Below, piece after piece: positions 26,461 to 36,295 of a stretch of DNA of 64,000 nt; position 1 is the first letter of the stretch; the number at the start of each line of letters is the position of its first letter. Under the pieces are notes generated by a model. The model was not told the DNA's origin and did not search any database. It saw nothing but the letters and a program-made list of their open reading frames with translations. The DNA comes from Thalassotalea_H sp040779345 (GTDB lineage: Bacteria; Pseudomonadota; Gammaproteobacteria; Enterobacterales; Alteromonadaceae). The DNA lies in NCBI GenBank assembly GCA_040779345.1, contig JBFONU010000002.1, forward strand, positions 1 to 64,000, read 5' to 3'. The position numbers and the translations under genes were made by a program.

Positions 26461-28530
26461 TTAACTTTGTAAGACTGAAATATCCGCTATTGCTAAAAAG
26501 CTATTTCTAATTTCATTTAACAATGTTAAGCGATTTATTTTTGTTTTCTCATCATCTGCCATCACCATCACACTATCAAAAAATACATCAATTGGCTCTT
26601 TGACTTGTGATAATTCAGTGAGAACTGCTTGGTAATCCCTTCTATCAAGTAATGGCTTAATGTTGCTTTTAATTTTAGTAAAGGTAGTTGCTAAATTTAT
26701 TTCGGCTGCTTCAGAGGCTATTTCACTGTTAAATTCTGCATACAGCTGACCATCAAATTTTGCCAGAATATTTCCAACACGTTTATTTGCTGCCGCTAAT
26801 GTTGCAGATTCAGCCATTGCTTTAAAGTGACTTACCGCAGATACACGTTTGTCAAAATCTAGCGGCGCTGTAGGCGCATTAGCTAATACTGCTTGAATAA
26901 CATCGATTGACACACCTTGTTCCTGATAATGTGCTTTAAATCTTGCTAAAACAAAATCAATAACTTGTTGTTGTGTATTGTCATTTGACAGCTTATCACC
27001 ATATAAAGTGATACTTTCATCAATTAACTCGGCGATATCTAAATCTAATTGCTTTTCGATAATTATACGAATTAACCCTATGGCTGCTCGACGCAACGCA
27101 AAGGGGTCTTTATCACCTTTAGGTGGTTGATTAATCCCAAATATTCCAACTAAAGTATCAACTTTATCGGCAATAGCAACGGCACAACCAATATTACCTT
27201 CTGGCAGTGTATCACCAGCAAAACGCGGACGATATTGATCTTCTAGTGCTTGAGCTACACCCTTTTCTTCGCCGTCATGCTCTGCATAGTATTTCCCCAT
27301 AGTCCCTTGTACTTGAGGAAACTCTAAGACCATATCTGTCATCAAGTCTGTTTTACTTAATAATCCCGCTCGATACGCTAATAACGCATCCTCTCCACAT
27401 TGTTTAGCAATGCTCTCACTTAACATAGCTATACGTTCTGATTTAGCTTTCAACGTGCCTAATTGTTTTTGAAATAATACAGTTTCTAAACTCGCTAGCC
27501 TTGATTCAAGCGTCTGTTTTTTATCTGTTTTAAAGAAAAACTCAGCGTCAGCTAAACGTGGACGAATTACTTTTTCATTGCCAAATATAACCTTTTCTGG
27601 CTCTTTACTTTCAATATTTGCGACAAATATAAATTTATTAAGTAAATTTCCTGCTTTATCTTTAACCGGAAAATATTTTTGATGATCTTTCATTGAGTAA
27701 ATTAGTGGTTCTGCAGGAACTTGTAAAAATTCTTTATCAAAACTTCCCACTAATGTCACCGGCCATTCCACTAGTGCTGTCACTTCATCTAGTAGCTCTT
27801 GATCAATCAATGCTTCAGCTGATAATGACTGTTCCGCATTTTTTATTTGCTCACTAATGAGTGTTTGTCTTTCTTGATAATCGGCAATAACAAATGCTTC
27901 TTTTAATACCGCTTCATAGTTATCCGCATGATCTAAACTCACTAAACCATGATGATGAAAACGGTGACCTTGTAGTAAGTTATTTGATGAAACTCCTAAT
28001 GTTTCACCATTAATCACTTCATTTCCGAACATCATAGTTAACGTATGAACAGGTCGAATAAACTGTATTCTTTCACTTCCCCAGCGCATCGGCTTAGGTA
28101 TTGGTAATTTTGTGATTGCGTTATTCACTATCGCAGGTAACAGGTCGGAAATATGTTGACCCGTTTGAAGTGCTTTATGTAATAACCACTCACCTTTGTC
28201 TGTTTTCAAACGTTGTGCTTGTTCGATAGTAATACCATTTGAACGTGCCCAACCTAGCGCAGCCTTGCTTGCCTCTCCTGCTTCATTAAACGCGACATTA
28301 ATAGCGGGGCCGCGCTTTTCAATCTCTTTATCTTCTTGCTTAGCTGTCAGGCCGTTAACTTTAACAGCAAGTCTTCTTGGTGTTGCAAACCAAGTTGCTT
28401 TTTCATAAGCAAGTTCGGCAGCTTCTATTTGTGAAGTTATTTGTTCGAAAAAAACCGTGGCTAATTTTTTTAGCGATTTTGGTGGTAACTCTTCAGTACC
28501 TAGTTCAATTATTAGAGTATTTGTCGTCAT
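26461..28530 (-). CDS. glyS: Glycyl-tRNA synthetase beta subunit
   Basis: Beta subunit of the alpha2beta2 bacterial glycyl-tRNA synthetase; it carries tRNA recognition. The 689-aa protein, the same length as in E. coli, begins LIIELGTEELPPKSL. It contains FATPRRLAV, KRGPA, MRWG and the C-terminal anticodon-binding/HD-like segment. It follows glyQ by 4 bp on the same strand. Confidence 0.98.
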   Translation of the reverse strand: MTTNTLIIELGTEELPPKSLKKLATVFFEQITSQIEAAELAYEKATWFATPRRLAVKVNGLTAKQEDKEIEKRGPAINVAFNEAGEASKAALGWARSNGITIEQAQRLKTDKGEWLLHKALQTGQHISDLLPAIVNNAITKLPIPKPMRWGSERIQFIRPVHTLTMMFGNEVINGETLGVSSNNLLQGHRFHHHGLVSLDHADNYEAVLKEAFVIADYQERQTLISEQIKNAEQSLSAEALIDQELLDEVTALVEWPVTLVGSFDKEFLQVPAEPLIYSMKDHQKYFPVKDKAGNLLNKFIFVANIESKEPEKVIFGNEKVIRPRLADAEFFFKTDKKQTLESRLASLETVLFQKQLGTLKAKSERIAMLSESIAKQCGEDALLAYRAGLLSKTDLMTDMVLEFPQVQGTMGKYYAEHDGEEKGVAQALEDQYRPRFAGDTLPEGNIGCAVAIADKVDTLVGIFGINQPPKGDKDPFALRRAAIGLIRIIIEKQLDLDIAELIDESITLYGDKLSNDNTQQQVIDFVLARFKAHYQEQGVSIDVIQAVLANAPTAPLDFDKRVSAVSHFKAMAESATLAAANKRVGNILAKFDGQLYAEFNSEIASEAAEINLATTFTKIKSNIKPLLDRRDYQAVLTELSQVKEPIDVFFDSVMVMADDEKTKINRLTLLNEIRNSFLAIADISVLQS

Positions 28531-28534
28531 AATC

Positions 28535-29452
28535 TTACTCCCCTCGTTTCTTTTCTGTTTTACACATAGGGAAGCCTAGTTGTTCACGTGTTTCATAATA
28601 TGCTTGTGCACATGCTTTGGATAATGTTCTAACACGTAATATATATCTTTGTCTTTCCGTTACTGAAATGGCATGTCTTGCATCAAGTAAGTTAAACGCG
28701 TGTGATGCTTTCATTACTTGTTCGTAGGCAGGCAATGCCAAACCTGCTTCAATTAATTTTTGGCTGTCTTTTTCACATTGATCGAAGGTATTAAATAACG
28801 CATCAACATCGGCATGCTCAAAGTTATAGGCAGACTGTTCAACTTCATTTTGGTGAAATACATCGCCATACAACACTTTACCCATTGGACCATCTGTCCA
28901 AACCAAATCATAAATACTATCAACGTTTTGAATATACATAGCAAGACGTTCTAAGCCGTAAGTAATTTCCCCAGTAACAGGTGCACATTCTAAGCCACCT
29001 ACTTGCTGGAAATAGGTAAATTGGGTAATTTCCATGCCATTAAGCCAAATCTCCCAGCCCAGTCCCCAAGCCCCTAATGTAGGCGATTCCCAGTTATCTT
29101 CTACGAATCGAATGTCATGTACTAGTGGGTCGATACCTAACTCTTTTAGTGAGTTTAAATACAATTCTTGGATATTCTTAGGAGATGGTTTTAGCATTAC
29201 TTGAAACTGATAGTAGTGCTGTAGCCTATTCGGATTTTCACCGTATCTTCCATCTGTTGGACGACGACATGGCTGCACATATGCACTACTAATTGGCTCA
29301 GGTCCAATTGCACGTAAGAATGTCATCGGATGAAATGTTCCTGCGCCAACTTCCAAATCTAGAGGTTGCACAATGACACATCCTTGCCGAGACCAATAAT
29401 CTTGTAATTGTAAGATTAAACCTTGAAATGTTTTACTGTTAAACGTGCTCAT
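28535..29452 (-). CDS. glyQ: Glycyl-tRNA synthetase alpha subunit
   Basis: Catalytic class II subunit that activates glycine. The 305-aa protein has TFQGLILQLQDYWSRQGCVI at the N-terminus, then FHPMTFLRAIGPEP, YVQPCRRPTDGRYGENPNR and the DNWESPTLGAWGLGWEIWLNGMEITQFTYFQQ block diagnostic of GlyQ. It is co-transcribed with glyS and separated from gyrB by a gyrB terminator. Confidence 0.98.
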   Translation of the reverse strand: MSTFNSKTFQGLILQLQDYWSRQGCVIVQPLDLEVGAGTFHPMTFLRAIGPEPISSAYVQPCRRPTDGRYGENPNRLQHYYQFQVMLKPSPKNIQELYLNSLKELGIDPLVHDIRFVEDNWESPTLGAWGLGWEIWLNGMEITQFTYFQQVGGLECAPVTGEITYGLERLAMYIQNVDSIYDLVWTDGPMGKVLYGDVFHQNEVEQSAYNFEHADVDALFNTFDQCEKDSQKLIEAGLALPAYEQVMKASHAFNLLDARHAISVTERQRYILRVRTLSKACAQAYYETREQLGFPMCKTEKKRGE

Positions 29453-29576
29453 TTTCTTCCGATTTTATAGCTTTGTTAAATTGGTAATACTGCTAGTATA
29501 CCGCCTGTCTGTTTATTAGCCTAGTTAGCTAATGTACTTTTTTGAGTAAAAACTCAATTATTTTTCTCATTTACAA

Positions 29577-29603
29577 ATAAAAAACCCGGATATGATGTCC
29601 GGG
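29577..29603 (-). terminator. Terminator of the dnaA-dnaN-recF-gyrB operon
   Basis: The minus strand reads CCCGGA-CATCATA-TCCGGG followed by six T residues, 23 bp after the gyrB stop. Confidence 0.88.
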
Positions 29604-29625
29604 TCGTTTAATTAGAGTTTTAGTT

Positions 29626-32070
29626 CTAAATATCTAAGTTTGATACTTTAAGTGCATTCTCTTCAATAAAGTTTCTTCTAGGTTCAACATGATCACCCAT
29701 TAAGGTATTGAATAGTTGATCGGCTGCAATTGCATCTTCAATAGTCACCTGTAACATTCTTCGCGTTTCAGGATCCATGGTTGTTTCCCATAATTGATCC
29801 GGATTCATCTCTCCTAACCCTTTATAACGCTGAATATATTGACCACGTTTCGATTCTGCCATTAGCCAATTAAGCGCTTCTTCAAAACTTGAAACTGGCT
29901 TGGTTTTATCACCACGCTGAACATAACCACCTTCTTCAATTAGGCCATTTATCGCAGCGTTTAATTCAACTATTGCTTTGAATTCACTAGACTCGATAAA
30001 TTCGTAGCTACAATTATATTCTGTATCAATACCATGTTTACGAACAATAAAGCTTGGATAGTAAACATTACGTTCTTTATCTTGCTTAACAACAACAGAA
30101 TAAAGTGAGCCATTACCGTCTTGATTATCTAATTGTGCGAGTAAATTTGCTGCCCATACTTCAACTTTATCTTTTTCCGCAAATTCTGCTTTACTGATCG
30201 TAGAGCTATATACCATTTTTTCCAGTATATCTGCTGGGATCTGTCTTGATAGTCTTTTAATCGTTGCTGTAACATCACGAAATTGATTAACGAGCTTTTC
30301 TAATGCTACACCTGATATCGCTGGTGCTGATTCATTAACATGTATCTCTGCACTATCTAAAGCAAGTGAGGTTAAATATTCTGTCAATGCTTCATCATCT
30401 TTAATATAACGTTCTTGCTTGCCTTTTTTCACTTTATATAATGGTGGTTGTGCAATATAGATATAGCCTCTTTCCATTATTTCAGGCATTTGACGATAGA
30501 AGAATGTTAATAATAAGGTTCTGATATGTGAGCCATCAACATCAGCATCAGTCATAATGATAATGCTGTGATAACGAAGCTTGTCTGGATCATATTCATC
30601 TCGACCAATTCCACAACCTAGTGCAGTGATTAATGTCCCCACTTCTTGCGATGAAATCATTTTGTCAAAACGTGCTTTTTCTACGTTTAAAATTTTACCT
30701 TTAAGTGGAAGTATTGCTTGGTTTTTCCGATTTCGTCCCTGCTTGGCTGAGCCGCCAGCAGAGTCCCCTTCCACTATATAAAGTTCAGAAAGTGCGGGAT
30801 CTTTTTCTTGGCAATCTGCTAACTTCCCTGGTAAGCCAGCAATATCTAACGCACCTTTACGACGCGTCATTTCACGTGCTTTTCGAGCAGCTTCTCGGGC
30901 TCTAGCTGCGTCGACTATCTTCATAATAATAGTGCGAGCAACAGCAGGTTTTTCGAGTAAGTATTCTCCTAATTTTTCACCCATTGCTTGTTCTACAGCA
31001 GTTTTCACTTCTGAAGAAACTAGCTTATCTTTTGTTTGAGATGAAAATTTAGGATCTGGCACTTTCACTGAAATGACTGCGGTTAAACCTTCACGGGCAT
31101 CATCACCTGAAGCACTTGTCTCTGTACTACCGCCTTTTTTAGTTTTATTCAGTCCTTCTTTAACCATATAGCTATTTAGTGTTCTAGTTAAAGCTGTACG
31201 AAAACCACTTAAATGCGTTCCACCATCACGTTGTGGAATATTATTAGTGAAACAATGGATACTTTCTTGGAAGCCATCATTCCATTGCATTGCTACTTCT
31301 ACCACAATGCCATCTTCTCTTTCTAAATCAAAATAAAATATTTCTTCATTAACTGCAGTTTTATTTGTATTTAGGTAATCAACAAAGGCTTGAATGCCAC
31401 CTTCAAAATGAAAGTGGTCTTCTTTACCTTCTTCTCTTTCATCTATCAGTCTGATTGACACACCAGAGTTTAAGAAAGACAGTTCTCTAATTCTTTTTAC
31501 TAATAAATCGTAGTGAAAAAGTACATCTGAAAATGTTTCTGGGCTTGGCCAAAATCTAACTTCTGTGCCAGTTTTATCACTCTCACCTACAACGGCTAAT
31601 GGTGCTTCTGGCTCACCAATATGATAAATCTGCTCATATAATTTACCACCTCTGCGAATATTAAGTTTTAATTTACTACTTAAGGCATTTACAACTGAGA
31701 TACCTACACCATGTAAACCACCAGAAACTTTGTATCCAGAATCTTCACCACCAAATTTACCACCGGCATGAAGCACTGTCATAATAACTTCTGCTGCAGA
31801 TACGCCTTCTTCTGGATGCATATCAGTTGGAATTCCACGACCGTCATCTTTCACAGAAACAGAACCATCTAAGTGAATTGTGACAATTATATCACTACAA
31901 TGACCAGCTAAAGCTTCATCGATAGAGTTATCCAACACTTCAAAAACCATGTGATGTAAACCAGTTCCATCATCAGTATCTCCGATATACATTCCTGGTC
32001 TTTTTCGTACAGCATCGAGTCCTTTAAGAACCTTTATACTATCCGAGCCATATTCATTTTCTACTGTCAT
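29626..32070 (-). CDS. gyrB: DNA gyrase subunit B
   Basis: ATPase subunit of DNA gyrase, which adds negative supercoils ahead of replication forks. The 814-aa protein (E. coli 804) has the GHKL ATP-binding motifs EVLDNSIDEA, DDGRGIPTDMHPEEG and GLHGVGISVVNALS. The TOPRIM motif is LYIVEGDSAGGSAKQGRNR, with the downstream DADVDGSHIRTLLL. The C-terminal tail EPRRNFIEENAL is typical. Last gene of the dnaA operon. Confidence 0.99.
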   Translation of the reverse strand: MTVENEYGSDSIKVLKGLDAVRKRPGMYIGDTDDGTGLHHMVFEVLDNSIDEALAGHCSDIIVTIHLDGSVSVKDDGRGIPTDMHPEEGVSAAEVIMTVLHAGGKFGGEDSGYKVSGGLHGVGISVVNALSSKLKLNIRRGGKLYEQIYHIGEPEAPLAVVGESDKTGTEVRFWPSPETFSDVLFHYDLLVKRIRELSFLNSGVSIRLIDEREEGKEDHFHFEGGIQAFVDYLNTNKTAVNEEIFYFDLEREDGIVVEVAMQWNDGFQESIHCFTNNIPQRDGGTHLSGFRTALTRTLNSYMVKEGLNKTKKGGSTETSASGDDAREGLTAVISVKVPDPKFSSQTKDKLVSSEVKTAVEQAMGEKLGEYLLEKPAVARTIIMKIVDAARAREAARKAREMTRRKGALDIAGLPGKLADCQEKDPALSELYIVEGDSAGGSAKQGRNRKNQAILPLKGKILNVEKARFDKMISSQEVGTLITALGCGIGRDEYDPDKLRYHSIIIMTDADVDGSHIRTLLLTFFYRQMPEIMERGYIYIAQPPLYKVKKGKQERYIKDDEALTEYLTSLALDSAEIHVNESAPAISGVALEKLVNQFRDVTATIKRLSRQIPADILEKMVYSSTISKAEFAEKDKVEVWAANLLAQLDNQDGNGSLYSVVVKQDKERNVYYPSFIVRKHGIDTEYNCSYEFIESSEFKAIVELNAAINGLIEEGGYVQRGDKTKPVSSFEEALNWLMAESKRGQYIQRYKGLGEMNPDQLWETTMDPETRRMLQVTIEDAIAADQLFNTLMGDHVEPRRNFIEENALKVSNLDI

Positions 32071-32080
32071 AGCGGTTAGC

Positions 32081-33166
32081 CTACTTAATCATTGCTTTTA
32101 TTTTTCCATGTTCCACGTGAAACATGTTGTAATTATTATCGATTGGAATGAGGGGTTCCAAAGCGACCCTGTCTATTGCCGAAATTATAGTTTGACAATT
32201 TAATAGCTGATTTGCGCGAAACATAGCTTTTCGAGAACTATGATCCAACTCAGCACCAATATCATCAATTAGTAAAATTGGCTTTATTCGCTTAACTTGT
32301 TCAATTAACTTTGACTGTGCAAAAGTTAACGCGAGTAAAAACAACTTTTGTTGACCTCTAGATAATGTATGTTCTAATGATGAATTACCAATAAGAAACC
32401 TTACATCGAATTTTTGAGCACCAAATAATGAGTACCCCTTTTCTATTTCTTTTCGCCTATTCTCACTAAGAATATTTGAAAGTTCTTTTTTACTATTCCA
32501 TCCTTGCAAATACTGAATAGTGATCTTATCTACCAAGTTAGGTAGCATTACTGCTAACCAATTTGAAAGTTCAGCTCGTAATATCTCAATATAGCTATTT
32601 CTTAATTTGGCTATATTTTCAGATAAGCGGCAAAATTCATCGGTCCAATAGCTAAGTTGATCAAGATTCATTCTTGTTCGTAAGCAGGCATTTCTTTGCT
32701 TATATATCCGTTGAAATAATTTCCATTCACCAGAAAAAGAATGTTCCACGTGGAACAACCCTAAATCGACAAATTTTCTTCGCTCTTTTGGACCACCAAA
32801 AAACAGTTTAAAGCTTTCAGGAGTAACAATCTGAACAGCAATATTTTTAGCCAAACTTGATAATGTAGAGTGATTAACTCCATTAACTTTTATTTTACTC
32901 TCACCAGTGATGGTTCTTTGTATACCAAGTTGAAAATTATCAAACGTTTTTGCGCTAATAACAAATACATTAGAGTTGTGCTTAATTAAACTTTCAACTT
33001 TACTAGTTCTAAAGGATTTACCATGCCCCAGATAAAAAATGGACTCTAATAAACTACTTTTACCACTGCCATTATCACCAACAATAAAATTTAAATCTGA
33101 ATGAAGAAATACTTTTGCGCTTGCTAAATTTCTAAAATTCTCAGTATATAGTTCACTAACACTCAT
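32081..33166 (-). CDS. recF: DNA gap-repair ATPase RecF
   Basis: SMC-like ATPase that, with RecO and RecR, loads RecA at single-strand gaps. The 361-aa protein has the Walker A motif GDNGSGKSSLLE (about 31-42), the ABC signature LSRGQQKLF and the Walker B region LLIDDIGAELD. Its ATG directly abuts the dnaN stop (TAAATG). Unusually, two 16-bp ParB-binding parS sites lie within the coding sequence and both are read as FHVEH. Confidence 0.98.
   Translation of the reverse strand: MSVSELYTENFRNLASAKVFLHSDLNFIVGDNGSGKSSLLESIFYLGHGKSFRTSKVESLIKHNSNVFVISAKTFDNFQLGIQRTITGESKIKVNGVNHSTLSSLAKNIAVQIVTPESFKLFFGGPKERRKFVDLGLFHVEHSFSGEWKLFQRIYKQRNACLRTRMNLDQLSYWTDEFCRLSENIAKLRNSYIEILRAELSNWLAVMLPNLVDKITIQYLQGWNSKKELSNILSENRRKEIEKGYSLFGAQKFDVRFLIGNSSLEHTLSRGQQKLFLLALTFAQSKLIEQVKRIKPILLIDDIGAELDHSSRKAMFRANQLLNCQTIISAIDRVALEPLIPIDNNYNMFHVEHGKIKAMIK
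32109..32124. promoter_or_regulatory. parS centromere site 1 (inside recF 3' end)
   Basis: TGTTCCACGTGAAACA is a one-mismatch palindrome matching the canonical chromosomal parS consensus TGTTNCACGTGNAACA. It lies 28 bp from the recF stop. Confidence 0.9.
32742..32757. promoter_or_regulatory. parS centromere site 2 (inside recF)
   Basis: TGTTCCACGTGGAACA is a perfect 16-bp palindrome and an exact canonical parS. It is 633 bp from site 1 and about 11 kb from the parAB genes. Confidence 0.93.
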
Positions 33167-34270
33167 TTACAAACGCATTGGCATAACAACATAAATTGCT
33201 TCACCAGAGTTTTCACCTTCAATAACAACACTACTATTTGCATCAGCAAGAGTAAATTTCACAATAGGGTCTTTAATCGCGTTAAGCACATCTAGAACAT
33301 AATTAACATTAAAACCAATTTCAACTTCATCATATGGAAAATTAATTTCTAACACTTCTTCCGCTTGTTCTTGTTCTGGGTTATTGGCAGTAATTTTTAA
33401 TTCTGAATTAGAAAAGTTGAGGCGAACACCTTTGAACTTTTCATTTGACAAGATAGAAGCTCGAGACAAAACTTGTCTAAGTTGATCTTTATCGGTACTT
33501 AAAATTTTGTCACCATTTCTTGGTAAGACACGACGGTAATCAGGGAAACGACCATCCACTAATTTACTAGTAAAAGAAAACTCTTGGTCAATAATTCTAA
33601 TATGGTTTGAACCTAGAAAGACTTGAACATCTTCTTCTACGGGATCAAGCAAACGAATGATTTCTAAAATTCCTTTTCGAGGAACAATAACTTGTCGATT
33701 AGGTAATTCAAGAGCGTCATTAGATAATTTACAAATAGCTAGACGATGTCCATCAGTTGCCACTGAACGTATTTCATGACCTTCAGTTTCAATTGACATA
33801 CCGTTGAGATAGTAACGGACATCTTGATTGGCCATAGAAAAATGGGTGCTTTCTATTAAGCGTAATAAATCAGACTTACCTAACTTAAATTCTACATCAC
33901 CTTTCCACTGCTCAATATTAGGAAAATCTGCAGCAGGTAAAATAGATAATGAATATTTGCTTCGGCCAGAAGAAATAGTGACTGATTCATTAGATACTTC
34001 GAAATTGATCAATGAACCATCTGGTAAGCTCTTACAAATATCTAAAAGTTTTCGTGCAGGAATGGTTAATTTTCCATCTTCGCCTTGATTATCAACCGTC
34101 GCGTAAGAAACCATTTCTAACTCAAGATCAGTGGCAGTGAGGGTTAGTGATTGCTCACTTACTTTAAGTAGAATATTACCTAAAATGGGTAATGTACTTT
34201 TTCTTTCTACTGCTCCAGATACAAGGAGTAGTGGCTTTAATAATAATTCTCTGTTGAGTGAAAACTTCAT
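33167..34270 (-). CDS. dnaN: DNA polymerase III beta sliding clamp
   Basis: Ring-shaped dimer that tethers DNA polymerase III to its template. At 367 aa (E. coli 366) it has the three-domain clamp fold. Recognisable blocks are the N-terminal LLLVSGAVERKSTLPILGN, the middle ATDGHRLA and the C-terminal YVVMPMRL, whose MPMRL end is typical. Second gene of the dnaA operon, 27 bp after dnaA and directly abutting recF. Confidence 0.99.
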   Translation of the reverse strand: MKFSLNRELLLKPLLLVSGAVERKSTLPILGNILLKVSEQSLTLTATDLELEMVSYATVDNQGEDGKLTIPARKLLDICKSLPDGSLINFEVSNESVTISSGRSKYSLSILPAADFPNIEQWKGDVEFKLGKSDLLRLIESTHFSMANQDVRYYLNGMSIETEGHEIRSVATDGHRLAICKLSNDALELPNRQVIVPRKGILEIIRLLDPVEEDVQVFLGSNHIRIIDQEFSFTSKLVDGRFPDYRRVLPRNGDKILSTDKDQLRQVLSRASILSNEKFKGVRLNFSNSELKITANNPEQEQAEEVLEINFPYDEVEIGFNVNYVLDVLNAIKDPIVKFTLADANSSVVIEGENSGEAIYVVMPMRL

Positions 34271-34297
34271 GTATACCTACTGTTCTTTACCTTAATA

Positions 34298-35662
34298 TTA
34301 GGATGAAAGAGTTCTAGTTAAATTAGAATAATCTTCTTTTATATCATGTGACTCTTCTCGTAACGTCTTAATTTTACGACAAGCATGTAACACAGTTGTA
34401 TGATCCTTCCCGCCAAAAGCGTCCCCTATTTCAGGTAAGCTATGGTTAGTTAACTCTTTAGATAATGCCATTGCAATTTGTCTAGGTCTAGCAACAGATC
34501 TATTTCTTCTTTTAGAAAGTAAATCAGCAACTTTAATTTTATAATATTCAGCGACCGTCTTTTGTATGTTATCGATAGTAACTAACTTATCCTGTAAGGC
34601 AAGTAAATCTCTTAAAGCTTCTTTAACAAAGTCGATATTTATTGCTCTACCAGTAAAATTCGCGTTGGCAATAACACGGTTTAAAGCACCTTCTAGTTCA
34701 CGAACATTTGAACGTAGGCGTTTAGCAATAAAAAAGGCAACTTCATCAGCTAAGTTAATGTGACTTTCCTGTGCTTTACGCTTTAAAATAGCGACTCGCG
34801 TTTCAAGTTCAGGAGGCTCTATAGCAATGGTTAGTCCCCATCCGAAACGTGACTTGAGTCGGTCTTCTACATCAACTTCTTTAGGATAACGGTCACTCGT
34901 TAAAATGATTTGTTGGTTACCTTCTAATAAAGCATTAAATGTGTGAAAGAACTCTTCTTGAGTTCTATCTTTACCTGCGAAGAATTGAATATCATCAATC
35001 AGGAGAGCATCAACACTACGGTAATACTGCTTAAACTTTTCCATCGCATTATTTTGAAGCGCTCGCACCATATCTTGTACAAATCGTTCTGAATGCATGT
35101 AGGCAATTTTAGCATTAGGTTTATTCAATAAAATACCATTACCAACAGCATGTAATAAATGGGTTTTACCCAGACCAGTTCCACCGTAAATAAAGAGTGG
35201 ATTGTACGCAGATCCTGGGTTATCAGCAACTTGAGAAGCAGCAGCCCGCGCCAACTGGTTTGATTTACCTTCGACAAAGTTATCAAAAGTATAATTAACC
35301 CGAACATTGGTTTTTTTAGGAATATTGGGCACAGGATCGACAGATTGTTGGGAGGCATTCGTTCTCATAGAGGGGGCAAAACTACTGTTGTCATGTTTAG
35401 GTGCAACAGGGGTTTTTGGAATACTTCCTACATCGAAACGCAATAAAGGTGGATTATCATTTTCTTCAAAAGAAACTAATTCATTAATCCTTGCGACATA
35501 TTTGTCACGAACCCAATCAAGCACAAATCGATTAGGTGCATATAAGGTCATAATATTATCATCAACAACACATTGTAAGGGACGTATCCACATACTAAAT
35601 TGTTGAGCAGGAAGTTCTTCTTGTAAAATAGAAAGGCAACGCTGCCACAAAGTGTGATCCAA
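34298..35662 (-). CDS. dnaA: Chromosomal replication initiator DnaA
   Basis: AAA+ initiator that binds DnaA boxes and melts oriC. Domain I (about 1-80) starts LWQRCLSILQEELPAQQFSMWIRPL. A linker is at about 80-120. Domain III has Walker A GGTGLGKTHLLHAVG (about 159-173) and Walker B LLIDDIQFF. Domain IV holds the DNA-binding signature GGKDHTTVLHACRKI (about 423-437). The start is TTG (35662), supported by AGGAG 8 nt upstream and by the family N-terminus. A consensus DnaA box at 35759 suggests autoregulation. Confidence 0.98.
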   Translation of the reverse strand: MDHTLWQRCLSILQEELPAQQFSMWIRPLQCVVDDNIMTLYAPNRFVLDWVRDKYVARINELVSFEENDNPPLLRFDVGSIPKTPVAPKHDNSSFAPSMRTNASQQSVDPVPNIPKKTNVRVNYTFDNFVEGKSNQLARAAASQVADNPGSAYNPLFIYGGTGLGKTHLLHAVGNGILLNKPNAKIAYMHSERFVQDMVRALQNNAMEKFKQYYRSVDALLIDDIQFFAGKDRTQEEFFHTFNALLEGNQQIILTSDRYPKEVDVEDRLKSRFGWGLTIAIEPPELETRVAILKRKAQESHINLADEVAFFIAKRLRSNVRELEGALNRVIANANFTGRAINIDFVKEALRDLLALQDKLVTIDNIQKTVAEYYKIKVADLLSKRRNRSVARPRQIAMALSKELTNHSLPEIGDAFGGKDHTTVLHACRKIKTLREESHDIKEDYSNLTRTLSS

Positions 35663-36121
35663 GAAAAAAGCTCCTAACTACTAATTCGCTACTAATTTAA
35701 TGAAAAAGTAGCTGATAGTCATAATTATTTTTATTAAGTTGATCCATTATCTCCTTAGTTATCCACAACATCAATATGTACAACAAAAATAAATATAAAT
35801 AACTCAATTAAAAAACCATAACATACTGAGGTTATTACCTAAAAAAACTATATAATAAATATTACCTAAAAAAAAATTGCTAGATTAATTTACTATTTCA
35901 CGGAGTAAAAAGTTCAAATAATCAACAAGGTGATATAATTTTGTTATCAAACTGTGGATATACACAGATCAACAAACGATCAATAAAGGATCCTCTGATA
36001 TTTTATTAATATTAACCGTTGACAATTATTATGAATATATATAGAATTTCGCCTCATTTTTAGACCCAGTGTGCTCAAAACGGCGGTTATGCCAGGGCAA
36101 CAACAACCGACGGATAGCGTA
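35663..36121. promoter_or_regulatory. dnaA-rpmH divergent regulatory region with DnaA boxes
   Basis: 459 bp, very AT-rich. It holds one perfect DnaA box TTATCCACA (35759-35767) and an overlapping inverted pair TGTGGATATACACA (35953-35966), each half one mismatch from consensus. Four GATC sites are at 35741, 35967, 35978 and 35989. A 14-bp direct repeat ATTACCTAAAAAAA lies at 35834 and 35861, 27 bp apart. The segment 35967-35994 recurs in oriC at 40674-40703. The rpmH promoter lies at its right end. This is probably the dnaA autoregulatory region; a second origin element is possible. Confidence 0.7.
36019..36047 (+). promoter_or_regulatory. rpmH operon promoter
   Basis: TTGACA (36019-36024), a 17-bp spacer and TAGAAT (36042-36047), about 75 bp before the rpmH start. 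Confidence 0.8.
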
Positions 36122-36256
36122 ATGAAAAGAACATTTCAACCTAGCGTATTAAAGCGTAAACGTAATCACGGATTCCGTGCTCGCATGGCAACAAAGAACG
36201 GCCGTGCTGTAATTGCACGTCGTCGTGCTAAAGGCCGTGCAAGTCTTAGCGCTTAA
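36122..36256 (+). CDS. rpmH: Ribosomal protein bL34
   Basis: The 44-aa protein MKRTFQPSVLKRKRNHGFRA... is a standard L34 of the 50S subunit, highly basic, ending KGRASLSA. The frame stays open upstream to an ATG at 36071, but those 17 residues are not part of L34 and the conserved start is 36122. First gene of rpmH-rnpA-yidD-yidC. Confidence 0.98.
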   Translation: MKRTFQPSVLKRKRNHGFRARMATKNGRAVIARRRAKGRASLSA

Positions 36257-36295
36257 TCTTTTTGTTGAATCATCAATAGAAAGAAGGTAACCAAA

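Noticed and set aside
28580..28595. parS-like CACGTG sequence in glyQ
   Set aside because: The flanking bases do not make the 16-bp palindrome; the same holds for other CACGTG sites near 4208, 30865 and 42095.
36071..36121. N-terminal extension of rpmH from ATG 36071
   Set aside because: L34 begins MKRTFQPS; the 17 extra residues match no ribosomal protein.
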